A stretch of 64,000 nucleotides of DNA from Archilochus colubris (GCA_023079485.1 CM041085.1:94623115-94687114); one strand, 5' to 3'. Shown: positions 22,601 through 37,489, numbered from the stretch's first letter. Notes: a model not told the origin generated them from the sequence alone. Translations and numbers: made by a program.

Positions 22601-23507
22601 ATCTTAGTCTTGCCCAGCTTAAATAACTAAGATTTCCCAGTAATAATATACAGACTGGCCATAAAACCCATGCAATATCTTTGCTTAACAAAAATAGAAA
22701 AGAAATTAATTAAGCAGATATTTCAACAGGTTTCATTATGAGATATCACCATCCTCTTTTCACTGGAATCTTCCAAAGTGAGAGATTTGCTAAAACATCA
22801 CACAACATGCAGTTTGCTAACCCAAAACTTCAAAGATGAATGAAAAAAAGCTGTAATCTTAGAATTGCCAAAGTCCAAAATTGTGTGCCAATCACTCTGT
22901 TCTCTTGCCAACATCACATGGAACTACTGCAGCACTGTAACTACCACAGTCTGTGAACTGGACTGGAAGAGTAGCATTTTCAGCTGCAGACATGCCCTGC
23001 CTGCTTTCACATTTCTTCTGGTTCTGTGGCAGGAAACACCAGTGCTGTGGATGACAGCAACGAGCTCCCACTTTGTTAATTTTTTTATTTCAACAGACCA
23101 AAATTATATGAAAATCCAGAGGGACTAAGGCTTCAGAAGGTTGATTAAGATTCTGTGATACAAATTAAAGGAATTTTTTTTCCTGACTAGCAGTAACCAC
23201 TGAATTCTGAAAGTTTTTGGACAAATGTGATTGCCACCTCACTATAAATTTAAGTCAAAAAGCCCTAATATGTTTCAACTTGTATTTCTCATGTCCTTAC
23301 TTGATACCTTCATGGCATCCTTCCTGATTATTTCCCCTGCACTTTTTACTGCTAAAAAGTGAACAAAAAAACTAAAATACGCATGCCACTGATTCTTCTC
23401 AAATTGTCTGCCTTCTGTGTACTTTTTAGCTGTAGTCTGTTTGGGCTCAAAAGTGATTTATTAATAAATCATTATGGCAGAGGTAATTTTGGTTAAGATC
23501 TGAGAAA
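19601..23507. other. Unassigned sequence
   Basis: No gene is recognised in about 3.9 kb. A pyrimidine-rich stretch at about 20040-21130 gives a 79-codon plus-strand frame at 20541-20780, which looks hydrophobic only because it is T-rich. The frame at 22865-23128 (87 codons) has no familiar motif. Confidence 0.5.
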
Positions 23508-23870
23508 TATCACAGTATAGATCTCTGGCAGTCATGTTGTCCTTCAGTCTGCTCCAAGGCAGTATGAGAACTCCTTCTGACAGACATTTTTGTTTAACCT
23601 TTTCTTAAAGACTTCAGTGATAGACCTCCCTAGGCAATACAGTTCCATGCTTTATGATCCTCACCACTGAAAATATTTCCTAATCTAATGTCTTCCTTTC
23701 GCAGTTTTTTCCTATTCTTTGTTTGCAACAGTGTTCATGAAGTATTACCTGCCCTCAATCCTTTCTTCTTCAGGCTAACCAATCTATTTTTTATGCCTTT
23801 ACTTTCTCCAAAGCCTTACTTTTTTTGACTTTTGATGAATATAGGCAATCCAGAGACTTTAGACATCTGA
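23508..23870 (-). mobile_element. Ancient CR1 LINE 3' portion
   Basis: This is a strongly diverged minus-strand CR1-like segment. It keeps the order of blocks seen in younger copies: the tip near TCACAGTATAGATCTCTGGC, then TTAAAGACTTCAGTGATAGA, then a CCTAATCTAATGTCTTCC block, then TTCTTCAGGCTAACCAA. Divergence is high and all frames are closed. A weaker CR1-like patch may continue at 24240-24340. Confidence 0.65.
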
Positions 23871-23954
23871 TCAACCTTTACCTGGTTTGTAGTTTCCATT
23901 AAATGCATTAACTGCAACTGATTGTAAACTTTAATAAGAGGGCTTAATGATGCC

Positions 23955-23977
23955 AAAAAAAAAAAAAAAAAAAAAAA
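23955..23977. repeat. Poly(A) run of 23
   Basis: An uninterrupted run of 23 adenines lies about 85 bp past the ancient CR1 segment. No adjoining processed pseudogene or SINE body is recognised, so it is listed as a simple repeat. Confidence 0.9.
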
Positions 23978-24888
23978 TAAGGGCTTGTAAACTGTGCTGT
24001 GGTTTATTCATTTTGGTATGATTACCATTAGTCTCAATGTTACTATACATAAATTCAGTAAATTGACATAGTTTTTATCCTGAATATGGCTTGCATTCCC
24101 CTAGAACCTCCTTTACACAGACTTGATAGTGTAGTTGACCTGTATTAGTGCAGATACTCCTGCTTACAGTGAAGAAACTTGCAGTTACCTTTGTCAGATC
24201 ACTTTCTATTTTAAGTTTATTTTTTTCAATTTCTTAAAACTCCTTTGTATTCTGATCATGTTTCCCAATGCCTTTGAAGACCCTTCTAGTCTAGTTTCAT
24301 CTGTCATGCTCTCTATTTTATCACTCAGGTAATTTGTGAAAGTACCATCATACCTTAATGAGGCATGTAAGCTGCAGGACAAAGGATTGCAGTGGAGATT
24401 GTAGTAGAGATATTATATTACAAACTCAATTAGTAGTGATTCATAGGTATTCAATATTTGATGGATTCAGTCCAGCATAAAAAAACCACATGATACAGGC
24501 AGCTTGTGTTCTTATTCATGCAGAGAAATATAAACAGTAAGATCAATGAGAGTGTGAGGTTAGGATTTTGATAAAAGGAAAAATGTTACAAAAACCTAAA
24601 CACATTTACACATTTTTCAGACAAAAAAATAACTAGTGATTTGACTGACAAAGTTTTGAGCTTGATCTGTCTGCAACACATTTCTAAAGTTAACTGAAAA
24701 AAAAACAAAAACAGGTTTCTAAATTTGCTTTACTTTTGCTCTCAATCTAGAAACTTTCAGCAGATTTTTGGGTTGTATCAGACTCCACACAGCCAAAATT
24801 GGCTCGATTTGAAAAGTTTTTCTTTACGCTTTTGCTACCTTAGATACTCTGTTGTGTCTTCTGTGCTTCCAACTGCTTATGTTTCTTT

Positions 24889-25302
24889 TTGATCAGATCT
24901 CTGGCACTGCCTGTTGTGTTTTTTGAAAGCTTCTCTCACTTGACCATATGTAGCTGGCCTTCAAGAAGAAGCATTCATGTTCTTCAGAGGAATCTTCTAC
25001 CTAATGTGAGAGCAGCAGTGAGAAAAATGCAACTAGCCAGCACATCCCTATATTCCTTTAACTTTCTTACCACTCAAGAAATTGTTTGGGAAGATGAGGA
25101 GAAAAATTTCAGCTTTTCAGCAATATGGACATTTAATCCAATCTTAAAAAAGCTACAGCATTCAAGGAACCAACAAGGAGCTGGCAGATACAAAGACATA
25201 TGGAATATTCGTGATTTTCTTGAGCATGATGGGAGGCCAGGAAGAAACCAGTATCACTATGCGCCTCTGTTTGGGTACTTGAATTCCACCCAGGTCATCT
25301 GA
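24889..25302 (+). other. Orphan open reading frame of 137 codons
   Basis: This frame encodes 137 residues with a mixed composition: basic and aromatic residues, no membrane segment, no repeat and no domain that I recognise. It overlaps no known transposon. A frame of this length is about what chance gives once in a window of this size and base composition. No splice or promoter evidence supports it. It is most probably non-coding, with a small chance of being a single-exon fragment or part of an old retroposed gene. Confidence 0.15.
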
Positions 25303-28300
25303 GTATTCTAATTTCTAGTCTTACACTACTGAGTGAGAACCTTACTTCTGAATCATTCACTTACTTATTACAAGACTGTAGGTCTGGTTGAAGAATAGTA
25401 TAATTCAAAATGTTAAGACTGAAATGAAATAAAACCTAGACTCATTTACACAAAATTGAATTTGAAATATGAGACTTTTTTTTACCCTGTATATGTAATC
25501 TAGCTCCTGTTGAAATGTTCCTAACATACACAGCTCATACATTTTATGTCTTAGATTGCATTAATCTTTGTTTGCATTTATGAGAGAACTCTCTGTGAAG
25601 CATTATGTCTTCTAAAATTAATCTCTTCTCTTGGGTCCTTCAGGAAATACAAAATTATTTTCTCTGTCTTAACTCCTTCTTCACTTTCCCAGTTCTCTAA
25701 ACTTAAACTTTTCTAATTTATTCAGGAGATACTACTAGACATCCCAATTCAACAGTCTTATCTCTTTGGAGATCAAAAATCACATCAGAGGTCATCTTCT
25801 ATGTTAGACATGTTGATTCGTACCTGGATGATTCAGGAATGGATAACTGGCTTACCTTTGTGACTCTGCCTTCACTATTTAATGTGAAATATCTGAAATA
25901 TATTTTATATAAATCCCAGTGTTACCAAAACACCTGATCTAGATATTTATATGGATAAATGAATATATCTCGTTACTAACTTTTAACTGTGACCAGGCAG
26001 GTAATCAGCATTTTCTTCTCTAGAGATAGAGTCTTACTGATATATTCTTTACTGAAATTTTTCACTTTTACATACTCAATGTTTCCTGCAATGCTGGGAT
26101 GTTGGTTAGAATACTAAGGGATCGGCTTGCTCTATCCTATCCATATCCATCTGATAATGGAGCTGTATTCTTTCCTGTTGGTTGCAGGTCACCATCTTCT
26201 CAATTGTTTTAACTACTAGTAATTCAATTGTAATTTTGGATCCTCCAGACTTTCTTTGTTGTCCAATTAAGAACTTAAAAAATGTTTTAAATTCATATCT
26301 TACATACTGTTTTCAGCTGTGCAGATTAGATGTTGTTGAACATGCATTTATAATGAAGACAGCAGAATTATGTGTCTTTGTACTGTAAGGAATTATCATT
26401 CTTTATGAAGGTTTCTAAGAATAAACTTCTTACAACATGCTAGGTCTTAAATGATACTTGGTTTTGAAATATGATAACTTAAAAAGTGTTGGTACTGAAA
26501 TAAAGTGTTTCTTCTCCGTGATTACATTTAATACTACATTTTATTCTGTAGGATGGCTTGATGGGTGAATTAGTGTTTCTGACAAACCTCAAGGGATATT
26601 GTCTGTGTAACTGACTTTGAAATCCAATGCTTTAAATACAATATTTGGTAAAATGCATTTCAATTTGACAGTAGGGGATGGGCAGTTCTGTTTTACTTAT
26701 GCAATTTTATAATTCTATTCATATTTTTCAATTATTAACCTTGTCCAAATCCTTTTAATATTTGTTGAAAATTAAATCTTAAACAGGTGATGAGATCAAA
26801 TCTGTTGGTTTAAAAAGTGAGCTAAATCAAGGCATTTCTTGAAAAGCCAGGTAAAAAATTATCATAAAGCAAATAGTATCACTCACATTGTGTGATGTTC
26901 ATGATTCTGATTAAATGGAATGTTGTAATATTAGTTCCCATGTACAAGCCCTGTGACAGATTCCTAAAATGTCCATTTAGTTTAAGTGTTTGTTCATCTG
27001 TTTGTTTTTATTAAAAATCAAAACCTTTATGGAGACCTGCTTCTTTAAAGCCAACATTTTCTTCCCACCATGAAGATATAGAATACTAATTAGCTTCTTA
27101 GCTGTTCTAAATGATTCAATTAGACTTCTGTGTCCTACTTCTGGTTTTGGATACACCTTGGATTTTCTTTTTTTCATTTTTTTTTTTTAAATAAATATAA
27201 AATGGCAACACTGACATCCAGTGTCTAGTTAAATTAATTGCAATTGAGTAGTCCCTAAGGATGCTCCAAGAGCAAATCTGTCCTTTCATTTTTTCAAAGT
27301 ATGTTTAAATGTGACAGTACATTCTACCAAGCAATAGAGGGAACAACCTTCTAGGACATAATTCATGAATCTGGAAGACAAGAAAATCAAGAAAATAATC
27401 TGATGAATACCACCACAAAGATGAAATAAATTATTTCCTGTTAAGTTCTGAGGCTGTATCACTACCAAAAGGAATCCTAACTCAAGATTTATGGGTAGTA
27501 GAGTGGTAGAGGAAAGTTTCCTCTAAAACAATTTGTATCACCAGTATGACACCAATACAGAAGAAGTATCACTTTTTTTTGGAAAGAAGACACTTTCAGT
27601 GTTTACAATTTTGAATGCACATTTCATACAAGAATATTTTAAAGGGTGTTTTCACTTGCTTGTAAGTTGTACACTATGTGGTTACATATTGCAATTTGCT
27701 AGTAGAGAGATAATGCAGCAGTGGCAGAAGGAGGCCTATATCTTGTTTTCCATGTTCTGGAGCCCTTTCTCAGTTCCTAGGCTGCCTGTTCAAAGGTGAG
27801 GATTTGGCAAGGGGAAGGGAGAAATGCTGATTACTGTGACTTAAGCTGCTGGGTTAAGTCAGTTGAAGCTAAAAATAAAGTGCTTGCAAGATGGTATTTG
27901 GATTGCAAAGCTACATGCTGAGGGAGAAAAGAATGGCAAGAGTCTGGAGGAGGAACAATATGGAACAGAAGGGAAGGAAGAAAGGAGGAAAGAACACGTT
28001 CCTCAAGATGTTGAATTTTATAATTTTGAAAGCATTGATAACTGAGAACAGCACTATTCAAATATATACATCAGTATGATGGGCAAGAAAGCAGAAGTCC
28101 TGCTTGAAGAATGGATGGTTTATCACTGGAATACCAGACACCATAAGCAGTAAAGGAAAACTGTGGTTTATTCAGCATCAGTAGGCATAACTGAGGCAGG
28201 GTCAGTGAGCAGCACCAGCAAAACCATTTAGAACTCGGACACCATATGGAGCATTGTGGTTAACTGATAACAAAGGATTTTATTATGCTTAGGAGCAAAA

Positions 28301-30614
28301 AAATCTTAAAAATCTCATAGATTTTAATTACTAAACAAAATCACTTGGTCATCTTGAGAACTGCATACAAATCTATTTTGAACTTTGAATTGAAAAATAT
28401 TTCAATTGCAAACAAAAACATTGGGATTAATAAAAATAAAGGAAGACCTTCCTCTATGTCTCTTTATCAAAGAGATTCAATTAATTTCTCCATTTCTGAG
28501 AAGAGTGCTTTAGTTAATAATTCATAGGAGAGTTTGTTTTACATCTATCTAGCACTCTTTACTACATCTGCCTCAGCTTTTATAAAAAATTTTCCTTGTT
28601 ACTGAAGCAGAAAATCTGTCATGGGACTGATTCTCTGGCTTGGTGAGTAAATCATATTTCCATTATACAGCATAGGTAGATTTTGTACTTCGTGTTAGTT
28701 AATCAGGTGTCCAAAGAAGACAGAGCAAAGAAATAACAAAAAATCATCTAGGCTGTTTGTTTCATGGAGTAAATAGCTTATATGCATTTAGAAAAAAAAA
28801 GATTGAATTGAACTCAAGTCTTCCATTCTGGCTGATTAGTGGAACAGACAGATTACAAAGCATCGGTTTGTAATTAGAGAGAAACTTTGCTTTTCTTGAA
28901 AAGGCATTAAAATAAAATGTTTCCTTTTGGATGAAATAGGATGTTTCAATTCTGATCCTAAAGGAAGAAATTCTATATTAGTTTTTTTCAGACATTTTTT
29001 CAGTGATCTTCAGTTATTGGAGTGTTAATGATTCAGTGAAGTGCAATGAAGAGGCTGTACAGAAGTAATGACAGAGAAATTTTACTCATTGAAAATGTTA
29101 GTTTGTATAGTGACAACAATATTCTAGGGAATGATATTGCTAATTTTGCTTCTAAGCCTGTGAACAATTTTAAGAAGATAATGTGTGATTTGTGAATCTG
29201 ATTCCAGAAAGGTTTGAAGACTTGTCAAAGTCAGGACAACACAACAATATTCAGTCTCATTCAGGAAGCATTTCTTGACATACAAAATGAAGTCCTGAAT
29301 ACTTTTTGACATCATGGAGAGAAACTGGACAACCCTCCCGCTCGCCCCCCCATTAGTATTTAGATAAAAAGATAAAAGTAAGAAAATTTCTAGGCAATTT
29401 GCTTGTGTATAAAAAGAAGTTAATCATTTCAGTTGATATCTTTCTGATTGACAGTCATCATTTTCTAAGGGGGAAAAAAAAAACCAACAGTGTGAAAATA
29501 TTTGCCACAAAAAACCCCCCATAATCAGTCATTGAGAACACAGCTTTCTTTCACCAAAATTATTACAAAGAGGACTAAACATAGCAAATGTCAGTTGATG
29601 CATGTAAATACAAAGCTTAGATCCTCAAATTCCTTTGTTCAATAGCTGTTTAACTACAGGAGAACTTACATGTCCAGAGATACATATACCTTTATGCTTG
29701 GTTTGTCAAAAAGTTTCATAGAGTAAAGAACTTGCTAAAAATGTCAAAAGAAGTTACCAGAAACAGTCTTTGTGAAAATGCCACACTGTCAGAGCAGATA
29801 CCTATGATCATAGTGGCTTATCAGATATTCTGTTTAGAAAGAGCACAAGTTGTTATTCTTTGTTTACCATATTGCTCAGGTATCAAAGGGGCTGCCAACA
29901 TCAGGAAGCAAATGCTCAGTAAGCTAAAGTGTTTTTTCACAGTATATATGTTATTTCTCAATAATTCCCTATGTGGATAGTTTCACTGTGAATTAAGAAT
30001 TCCCCTGCATAAAGTAGTTGACTGCTCTGAAAATGTTTCACACCTAGGGCACACTGAGTGTTTACATAAAGTTAATTTCTGACAGTACACTGTAGATGGA
30101 CACCTCTAACCCTCTACAGATAATTTTCCCCAAATGAGCAAGGTAATATACTATGCTTTATTTCTGACATTTAGGCACAGTAAACAAATATTTTTAGACT
30201 CCCACAGTATCTTTTCTTCTATTCTCAAAATTGAATTTGACATTATGTAAACTAACTTTCAGAGAGAGTAAGGTACTTCAAGACAAGATATGCAAAATAT
30301 GTTGGTACTTTTTTTTGCAGGTGAGAATCTAAGTAGGCTGGATGTCTAAGCAGGAATAAGACATCGTTATATCTTACCATTAATTTACAGTGCAAATGCA
30401 TCTCAAAAGCTCAACGTAGTTCAAAAGAGATGTAGTAGAAACTGAAAAGAGACCCCACAGGTGGTCAAAGATATGGCTTAGTTTCCATCAGGAGTGTTGA
30501 GATATACTGAGAACCACAAGTCCATAAAAGAGACAAGTACAAAGCAGTGAGGACTATAAGGTTTTAATATCCTGAATATTAAGGTCAACAGACAAGAGCT
30601 GTCTCTAGATCAGA

Positions 30615-31055
30615 GAGGTGATCATCCCTCTGCACTCAGCTCTGGTGAGGCTGCAACTTGAGTATTGTGTTCAGTTCTGGGCACCTCACTATAGGAGGGA
30701 CACAGAAGTGCTGGAGCGTGTCCAGAAAAGGGAAACAAAGCTCATGAAGAGCCTGGAGCAAAAGTCCTGTGAAGAGAGGTCAAGGGAGGCTGGAGCAAGG
30801 AGGGAAACAGCCTCTTCTCCTTAGTAAACTGTGATAGGACTAGAGGGAATGGATGGAAGCTGTTCCAGAGGGCTGTCAGGCATTGGAATGGCCTGCCCAG
30901 GTCAGTGGTGGAGTCACAATCCCTGGACCTGGTCTTAAAGACATGGCTTAATAGTTGACTGTGGTGCTAGTCAAAGGTTGGACTGGATGATCTTGAAAGT
31001 CTCTTCAAACCTAAAACATTCTGTGATTTTGTGATTCTGTGAATTATTCTATGAT
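30615..31055 (+). mobile_element. CR1 LINE 3' end with internal deletion
   Basis: This plus-strand copy starts in the ORF2 C-terminus ([20 protein letters not shown] in the frame at 30618-30824). It has lost a block between the SCEERSRE segment and the CDRTRG-type segment, where the sequence jumps from CTGGAGCAAGGAGG to GTGATAGGACTAG. It ends with GTTGGACTGGATGATCTTG and degenerate octamer units (TTCTGTGA types). The deletion in a region normally continuous in CR1 is a later event. Confidence 0.92.
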
Positions 31056-34000
31056 TATAATATTGTGGGTTATTTAAACTACTTGTAGCAGTACAAGTTT
31101 TTATCCACAATTTTACCATCTTATCTTCACTGCCATTGATCACAGAAATCCTGTTCTAGGTATTTTTATCAATATATTCTTCCTGCTTCATATCGGAATG
31201 GCATGTTTGGGCAATGTGGAGCTAATGAAATATATAATAGCTCCATACTTCTGCAATCTTCATCCTTGGCAGGCTTTTCTCTGCTATGACCTTCTCCATT
31301 TTGCTCTCTATAATCTTGAACATATGTTCCGAGACATGAAACAAAGATTTTAGTTATTCAAAATTATTCAGAACAAAGATTCTTTTTTTTTTTTTATATC
31401 AAGTCCTCTACTAACCAAAACATTGTTTCAATATATCAGAAACACTCACTGCGTGGCTCAAGGGAAGACAGTCACAGAGTTAAGAACCATATCCTGTGTC
31501 CTTAAGAGCATATGATGCTGCCATGCAGTCCTCAGCATCTCTTACACGAGGTGCGGTTTCAGTCATCAGAAGCAACCCCAAATGGAAATTACAATGAAAA
31601 AACAAAGAAACAAACAAAATAAATCCCAAACATCTTGCATGGATTTACATAGGAAGTAGACAGTTTAAAGTAATACATAGAAAAAGAAAAAAACACAGAT
31701 GAAATGTCTTGACTTGAAATGTATTGGTAAAGACAAGAAGCAAGAGACTCCTTAAAACAATGTCCATTCTAGGCTCCTAAAACAGAACCTTGAGTTCTGC
31801 TCAGTAATACTGGATGCAAGCTATAATGCTAATCCATGGCTGAGACTCTGGTAAATAATATTAGTGGATAAATTATGTTAAATCAATGCAACGATATTCT
31901 GTGTATTTACACTGTGACTTGCTGCTGTAGCCTATATATAGATTAAAAACCAAAAGGTGTACAGGAGTCTTTTAAATAAACCAGCTATTAACAAATACCC
32001 ATTAGCAAGAGACACATTTGCAGAATAACTAGAGTTAAATTAAAAAAAAAAATATTTTTATTTTTGTTAATAAACATAATGAGAAATTTTAATACTGTCA
32101 TTAAATATTTTTTAGAAACTGGAAACATTTAAATATCTTTTAAGACTCCTGAAACATTTCTATTATTATTTCTCTATCCTAATTTTTACTTAAAGGTATT
32201 GTAGTTCACAAACATGCAGTACAAAATAACGAATATGTTGCAATAAATGTGAAATTAAATGCTTTCAAATATTTACTGTGTCTATTACATGGTATTTTGT
32301 CTTACTGTAAGTGTATCTACACAATGAAAAAGGGATAGGAGGAGAGAAGAGAGCCACAGTGGAACATTTCATGAGCGAAAAGTTTATTTGGGCTGGCAGG
32401 CATGCAACGATGCAATTAAAACTAATGGGTCACTGAAATGGACTTTACAACATTTGTTTCTGGAGTCTTTTTCTTGGCCTGATTCTCTTGACAATTATTA
32501 GCTACTCTCGTGCTAGTGTCACTAAAAAAAGTCTTGCATCTAAACTCCCCCAAAATGACATAGTTTAGACACTTGTTCATGCCACATGTATTTTATACAG
32601 ATCTTGGTGGAAATTGTATTGGCTTCAGCTAGTGATTTTTTAAATTTTATTTTATTTTTTTTTAGCATCCACGTGGTTCTGTGTTTTGGGAAGGCAGTGT
32701 TGATAAAACACTAGCTTTTGGGTATTTCTGAGCAATGCTTCCACAGCTTCTATGTCTTCTCTGTTTCTTATTCATTTCCCACTCAGTGAGTAGGCTGGGA
32801 ATTACCCCAATAGACCAAAGGTATATTTCATACCATTTCATGTCATGCTTAGAACCAAAAGGTCAACAAAAGAAGGAGAAAACATGGATGTTTGTGATTA
32901 CAGTGTTTATCTTCCCAAGAAACTGTTAAATGTGCAGAGGTCCTGCTTTCCAGATAGGAGTTAAACATCTGCCTATCAAAGGGAAGTAGTGAATGAATCC
33001 CTCTTTATGCTTTGTTTTCCCATCCAGCTTTTATTTCACTTATTAATGTGTCATTATCTTGACCCATGAGTTTTCCCACCTTAATAAGTTTTTACCTATT
33101 CTTTAAACAAGGGACTAAAATGGAGGAAGTTCTCTGGTTGTAAATAACAATCTAATTTCATGAACGTGGATCATAAAACTAATCAAGTTGTGTCAAAGGT
33201 ATATGAACTTGGAAACAAAGAATGAAGTTGGTAATTTCTTCAAGTAGGAAATAATTAGACACATAAAAAAAAAGTAAATGAGAAAATCAACTTGCTGCCT
33301 TACAGGTAATCTCCCAAAATATCTCCAGGGTAAAATTTTACAGGTAATTGAGGGCAAAACAGGTAAGTGAATTTAGAAAGTAAAAAAAAGTCTAGTTAAT
33401 AAAAAAATGAAAGCAACACAATTTATCAAGAATAAATTCAGAACAACAGATGCTGAGAAAATATTGCATTTTTGTAATTGACATCTAGGATAATAAAAGC
33501 ATTTTTTAACATCTTGTAGGCTCGTATTGATCATGGATACTAAGCATGATGATAGGGAGAAAATACAGGAAAAAACTTATTAAGAAGTGTAAGTGCCAAA
33601 AAATTCAAAGTAATGCATGGCAAAGCTGAAAGTGTTTGTATTCAAGGATGTTACTATTAATGCTCTGTTTAAGCAAACTCAGGAATTTAAGATCTGTTAA
33701 ATGACAGAAGTATTTGCTTCTTTTTATTATGGTTAAGGAACAAATGGCAGTACTGTTCTGAAATTCTGAAAGTTCACAGAGCACAATAGTTATGCTAGAT
33801 GACTCAGGGACAAGCAGTGATCTAAGACCAAAAGGTATCATCTTAAATGGCAATTAATACATTTCATGTTTCAATCAGGGTTCTGAATTAATTGTCATAG
33901 GCTATACTTCTGAACTGTACACTTCAGTATATTGTAAACATCAGGGGGGATTAATTTAGAAAAATACCCAAGTGCTAAGGGAAGAGGCCACAGAAAATCT

Positions 34001-37000
34001 CCGAAATCCAAGAAGGCTGAAAAAAGGTAGCATTTGAATATTTAAGAAGAGACCAACACTATGTACCCACTAATATACATATTTTCCCCTCATACTTATG
34101 TATTTTAAAATATATTAACAGATTCCTTACTTCGTCAGAAACTACGTGCTGATGTAGCTTTAATTAACACCTTGTTAGTCCACAACCTTTGTTAGAAATC
34201 TTTCCTGCTCTCTAATGGACACAGATAAAGTTCACATTTTAACTATGAAATTATTTTATACTGTGGTGCTAATTGATTAGCATTAGCTACCGTGTCCCTG
34301 ATACAAATAATAAAGAAATCTATTTACACAAATTAACTTTCAGTCCAGACTGAAAACCAAAGGCAGAATTGTTCTCCACATAGCTTGAGATACAATAAAG
34401 AGTCTAAAAATACATTATATGATATTTCATGTTTATGTAAGACTTAGAAAATAAGCTATCAAGGCTCCAAGCAATAAGTGAAGAACCCAGAAATTTATAT
34501 TCTAATTTTGTCTCATAAGAAAGACATGAGGAAATTAAAAAGTCACCCAGAGGGAACTGAGAGACTGAAATTATCAAAGAAGCAGTGGAAAGCAGTTGGT
34601 AAAACAAATGACAAAGAAAACAAAAGTGAAAAATAGAATAGAAAAAAAAATCAGTAATATTGATTTTGGTTTTACTTGCTGCTAGATCTCTGGCCATCAA
34701 CTGAAAACAATCCATCTTGAGTCTGTCTATAATATATTCATGCCATAGAATCTTACATTTCCATCTAAAAAAATTTGCTTTAAACGCTTAATCCAGAAGA
34801 AATAATTGTGATGTGAAGAACAATCTGAGTAAATAGAGTGACAAAAAAAGAGCTATATACAGTTATGATAATAATACAGGAAGAGAAAGCCAGTACATTC
34901 ACTTTTGTTTTAAAAGACAGGAAACTAGGGTACCTCGTTTTGTTAGTTTGGTTGGTTTTTCTTTTCCTGGAAGAGGTACCCATTATTAACAACAACAAAA
35001 GAAAAATTTTAAAGAAGCAAAACAAAAAAAAGCCCAACCTCCTTCTTCTCAAGTAGAAGACACATGGAAAGTTGTCTAATGTAAGAAAAGTTTATGTGTA
35101 GTAGTGCCTCAGCCATCTCTACCTTCATTTAACTCTTCCCTGTACCTTAAAAGCTTAATTTATATTACTGAGGCTAAAATTCAGATGTAGATTAGTAATT
35201 AGTGATGGTATATGAAGTAGTATCTGTATCATCATTCAGGCAATTAACTAATTCCCTACCTAAAAGGAACACTACAGCCTATTAAAGAAAGAGCAAATAT
35301 TTGAGACTTCAGTTAAATCTGGTAATTGTTACAGACATCTCATTATTAAAATTAGCCACACCTGATCACTGAAGTACAGAAGAAAATAAATTAAGAAAAT
35401 ACCAAGTTACAGGATAAAATAGACACAGTTTTTCTAAATTCATCTTTTGTTTGGAAGTCTAGGATATTTCAGACATCAGAACTTCCGTTACTGATAATGA
35501 GGGTATTATTTACACTTTGGATTTCATCCATGTTCTCAAACTTTGGTATGGAAAAGTAAGCTCTTTTACATTATTTTTTTGCTCCTTTTTTACTGTGAAA
35601 TCACAGAAGAAATGTCCATGTGACATCACAAGTCAGGGTTAATTTGGAAGTGAGTTTTATATTGTCTGCTTGTTAAAAAGTTACCTTGGTATGGCCACAT
35701 AGGCTCATTGACACTGGAAAGCTACTCTGTGTTATCTTTTACCTTGCTCTTTGATTACTAGCTTTTTTTTTAGCCACATACAATGATGTCATGATGATAA
35801 AACTAAATCTCTCAAAACAAATGAAGGGTCTGATTCATGATAGAAGAAAGGTTTGCCATATTTAGTCCTAAATGATTTTGGATTAAGGGAAAGATAAAAC
35901 ATGTTAAACATAATGCTTATTGCCAGACCTTACTCATCTTGCAGTTTTGTACAAAGTCCATAAAAATCTGATAAAGGCAAGCATGGTAAAGAAAACATTA
36001 AACTAGCTCCTCAATGCACAACAAGTTTCACCCACACTGAGCAAGGAAATAATTTCAGAGACAAAACCTTTCTTACATATTGTCCAGTGCTATTTTGTAC
36101 TACACTGAGGTAGTATGTCTTAAATCCCAGTTCAAGATGAGAAGGAAGATAGTTAACTTAGCACTCTGAGATCTACAGTCCTGCTACTATCACTAAAACA
36201 TAAAGCATTAGCATATTGCAATGGGAAATCACAAATCCCACAGCCAAAGATTAAAATATTGCAGACACAAATAAATAACACGTTGTTAATCCCAAATGGC
36301 AAGGACAGGACAAACTATTGTAGAATTAGATTTCATTTTTATGTATCTGACCATTTGCAATGCTCCCATTCTACTTCATAATCAATCAATATAAAGTTGG
36401 CACTTTTGTATGAATTTACTGTACATAATAAAACTGCAGTATAGTCAATATGAAATTATGATGAACTTTGCTTTTTCATATGTACAATACATAACAAATT
36501 ACACCCAACTGAACCATAAACTCTATTATTTCTATTAAACAATCTCAGTTACTCAGAATTCTAGATTGTTGCAATGACTTTCGGATGGCCAAGTTGATAG
36601 AAAGAATATTGTGCCTCTCACACTTTTACTGAAGTTTTTCACTACTTCAAAAGTAAAAGTGATTAAATGTTCAATAAAAGTGGAATCTGTTTTAAGAAAT
36701 CATCACTTTAAATTTCATTGCTTGCAAAATGTTAGTAATCTTAATCACACAGCAATTTAAAACTGTAAGAATTTGCAAAAACAATAACATCCTGGTTTTC
36801 AAAAATTTGTATATAAAGAGACTGCTATTTCAAAGCAAAGTAGAAAGCTTAAATGGTATGGCAAATAAGGTCAGACTACTAGAGTGTAGGACCTATATCC
36901 TGACTATTTCTTTTTTAATTAAAATTCACCTTTGAATCTTTATTATTGCCTTCTAAAAATCAAACAAAACCAGAGCTATTAATTCCAGATAGACAATTTA

Positions 37001-37329
37001 GCTATAGAAAATACCACCAGCTCAGGATTTAATCACTTTTTTTTAATTCGGTAATAATTTCCTTTTTTCTGTTCAACTCTCTAGAATTTCCATGGTTTAA
37101 ATTAATTTTTTTTTGAGCAAAATTTCTTTGCAATTTAATCTTGACTATTCCTTTACACGATCACAAAAATAAATCAAATACTGATTTCTCAGCATCTAAT
37201 TTAGTTCTGAAGTTGTTTCAGAAAGGAAGTACAATAAGTCATATAGTAAAAACCTTTGCTCAAAGCATGCTTAATTAAAGCAGATTGCTCAGGGTTTTGT
37301 CCCAAGTGCTGACCACCATAATAGTTAAA
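31056..37329. other. Unassigned AT-rich sequence
   Basis: About 6.3 kb has no recognised gene or interspersed repeat. There is a T run at 31383-31395 and some A-rich patches. The plus-strand frame at 32735-32929 begins with a hydrophobic signal-peptide-like stretch, but it is short, isolated and unsupported. Confidence 0.5.
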
Positions 37330-37489
37330 TTTTTTCCTTAAATCAAATAACAAATTCCTGTGTTGAACCTTGTTTCTGTTGCTTTTTGTCTTTCTGTGCT
37401 TTCAAGAGAGCCTGTGTCCATCTTCTCTATAACATTATATAGTTCTAAACAAGTTAACTTACATTTTCCTAAGGCTGAACTACCTGTAT

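Larger units (their letters stand above)
23871..30614. other. Unassigned AT-rich sequence (poly(A) and one orphan frame listed separately)
   Basis: About 6.7 kb has no recognised gene or interspersed repeat apart from the poly(A) run. It contains the longest reading frame of the window that is not part of a CR1, at 24889-25302. A C-rich patch lies near 29335. The rest is ordinary AT-rich single-copy-looking DNA. Confidence 0.5.

Noticed and set aside
32735..32929. 64-codon frame starting with a hydrophobic, signal-peptide-like stretch
   Set aside because: It is short, has no conserved motif or splice support, and hydrophobic starts are common in T-rich sequence.
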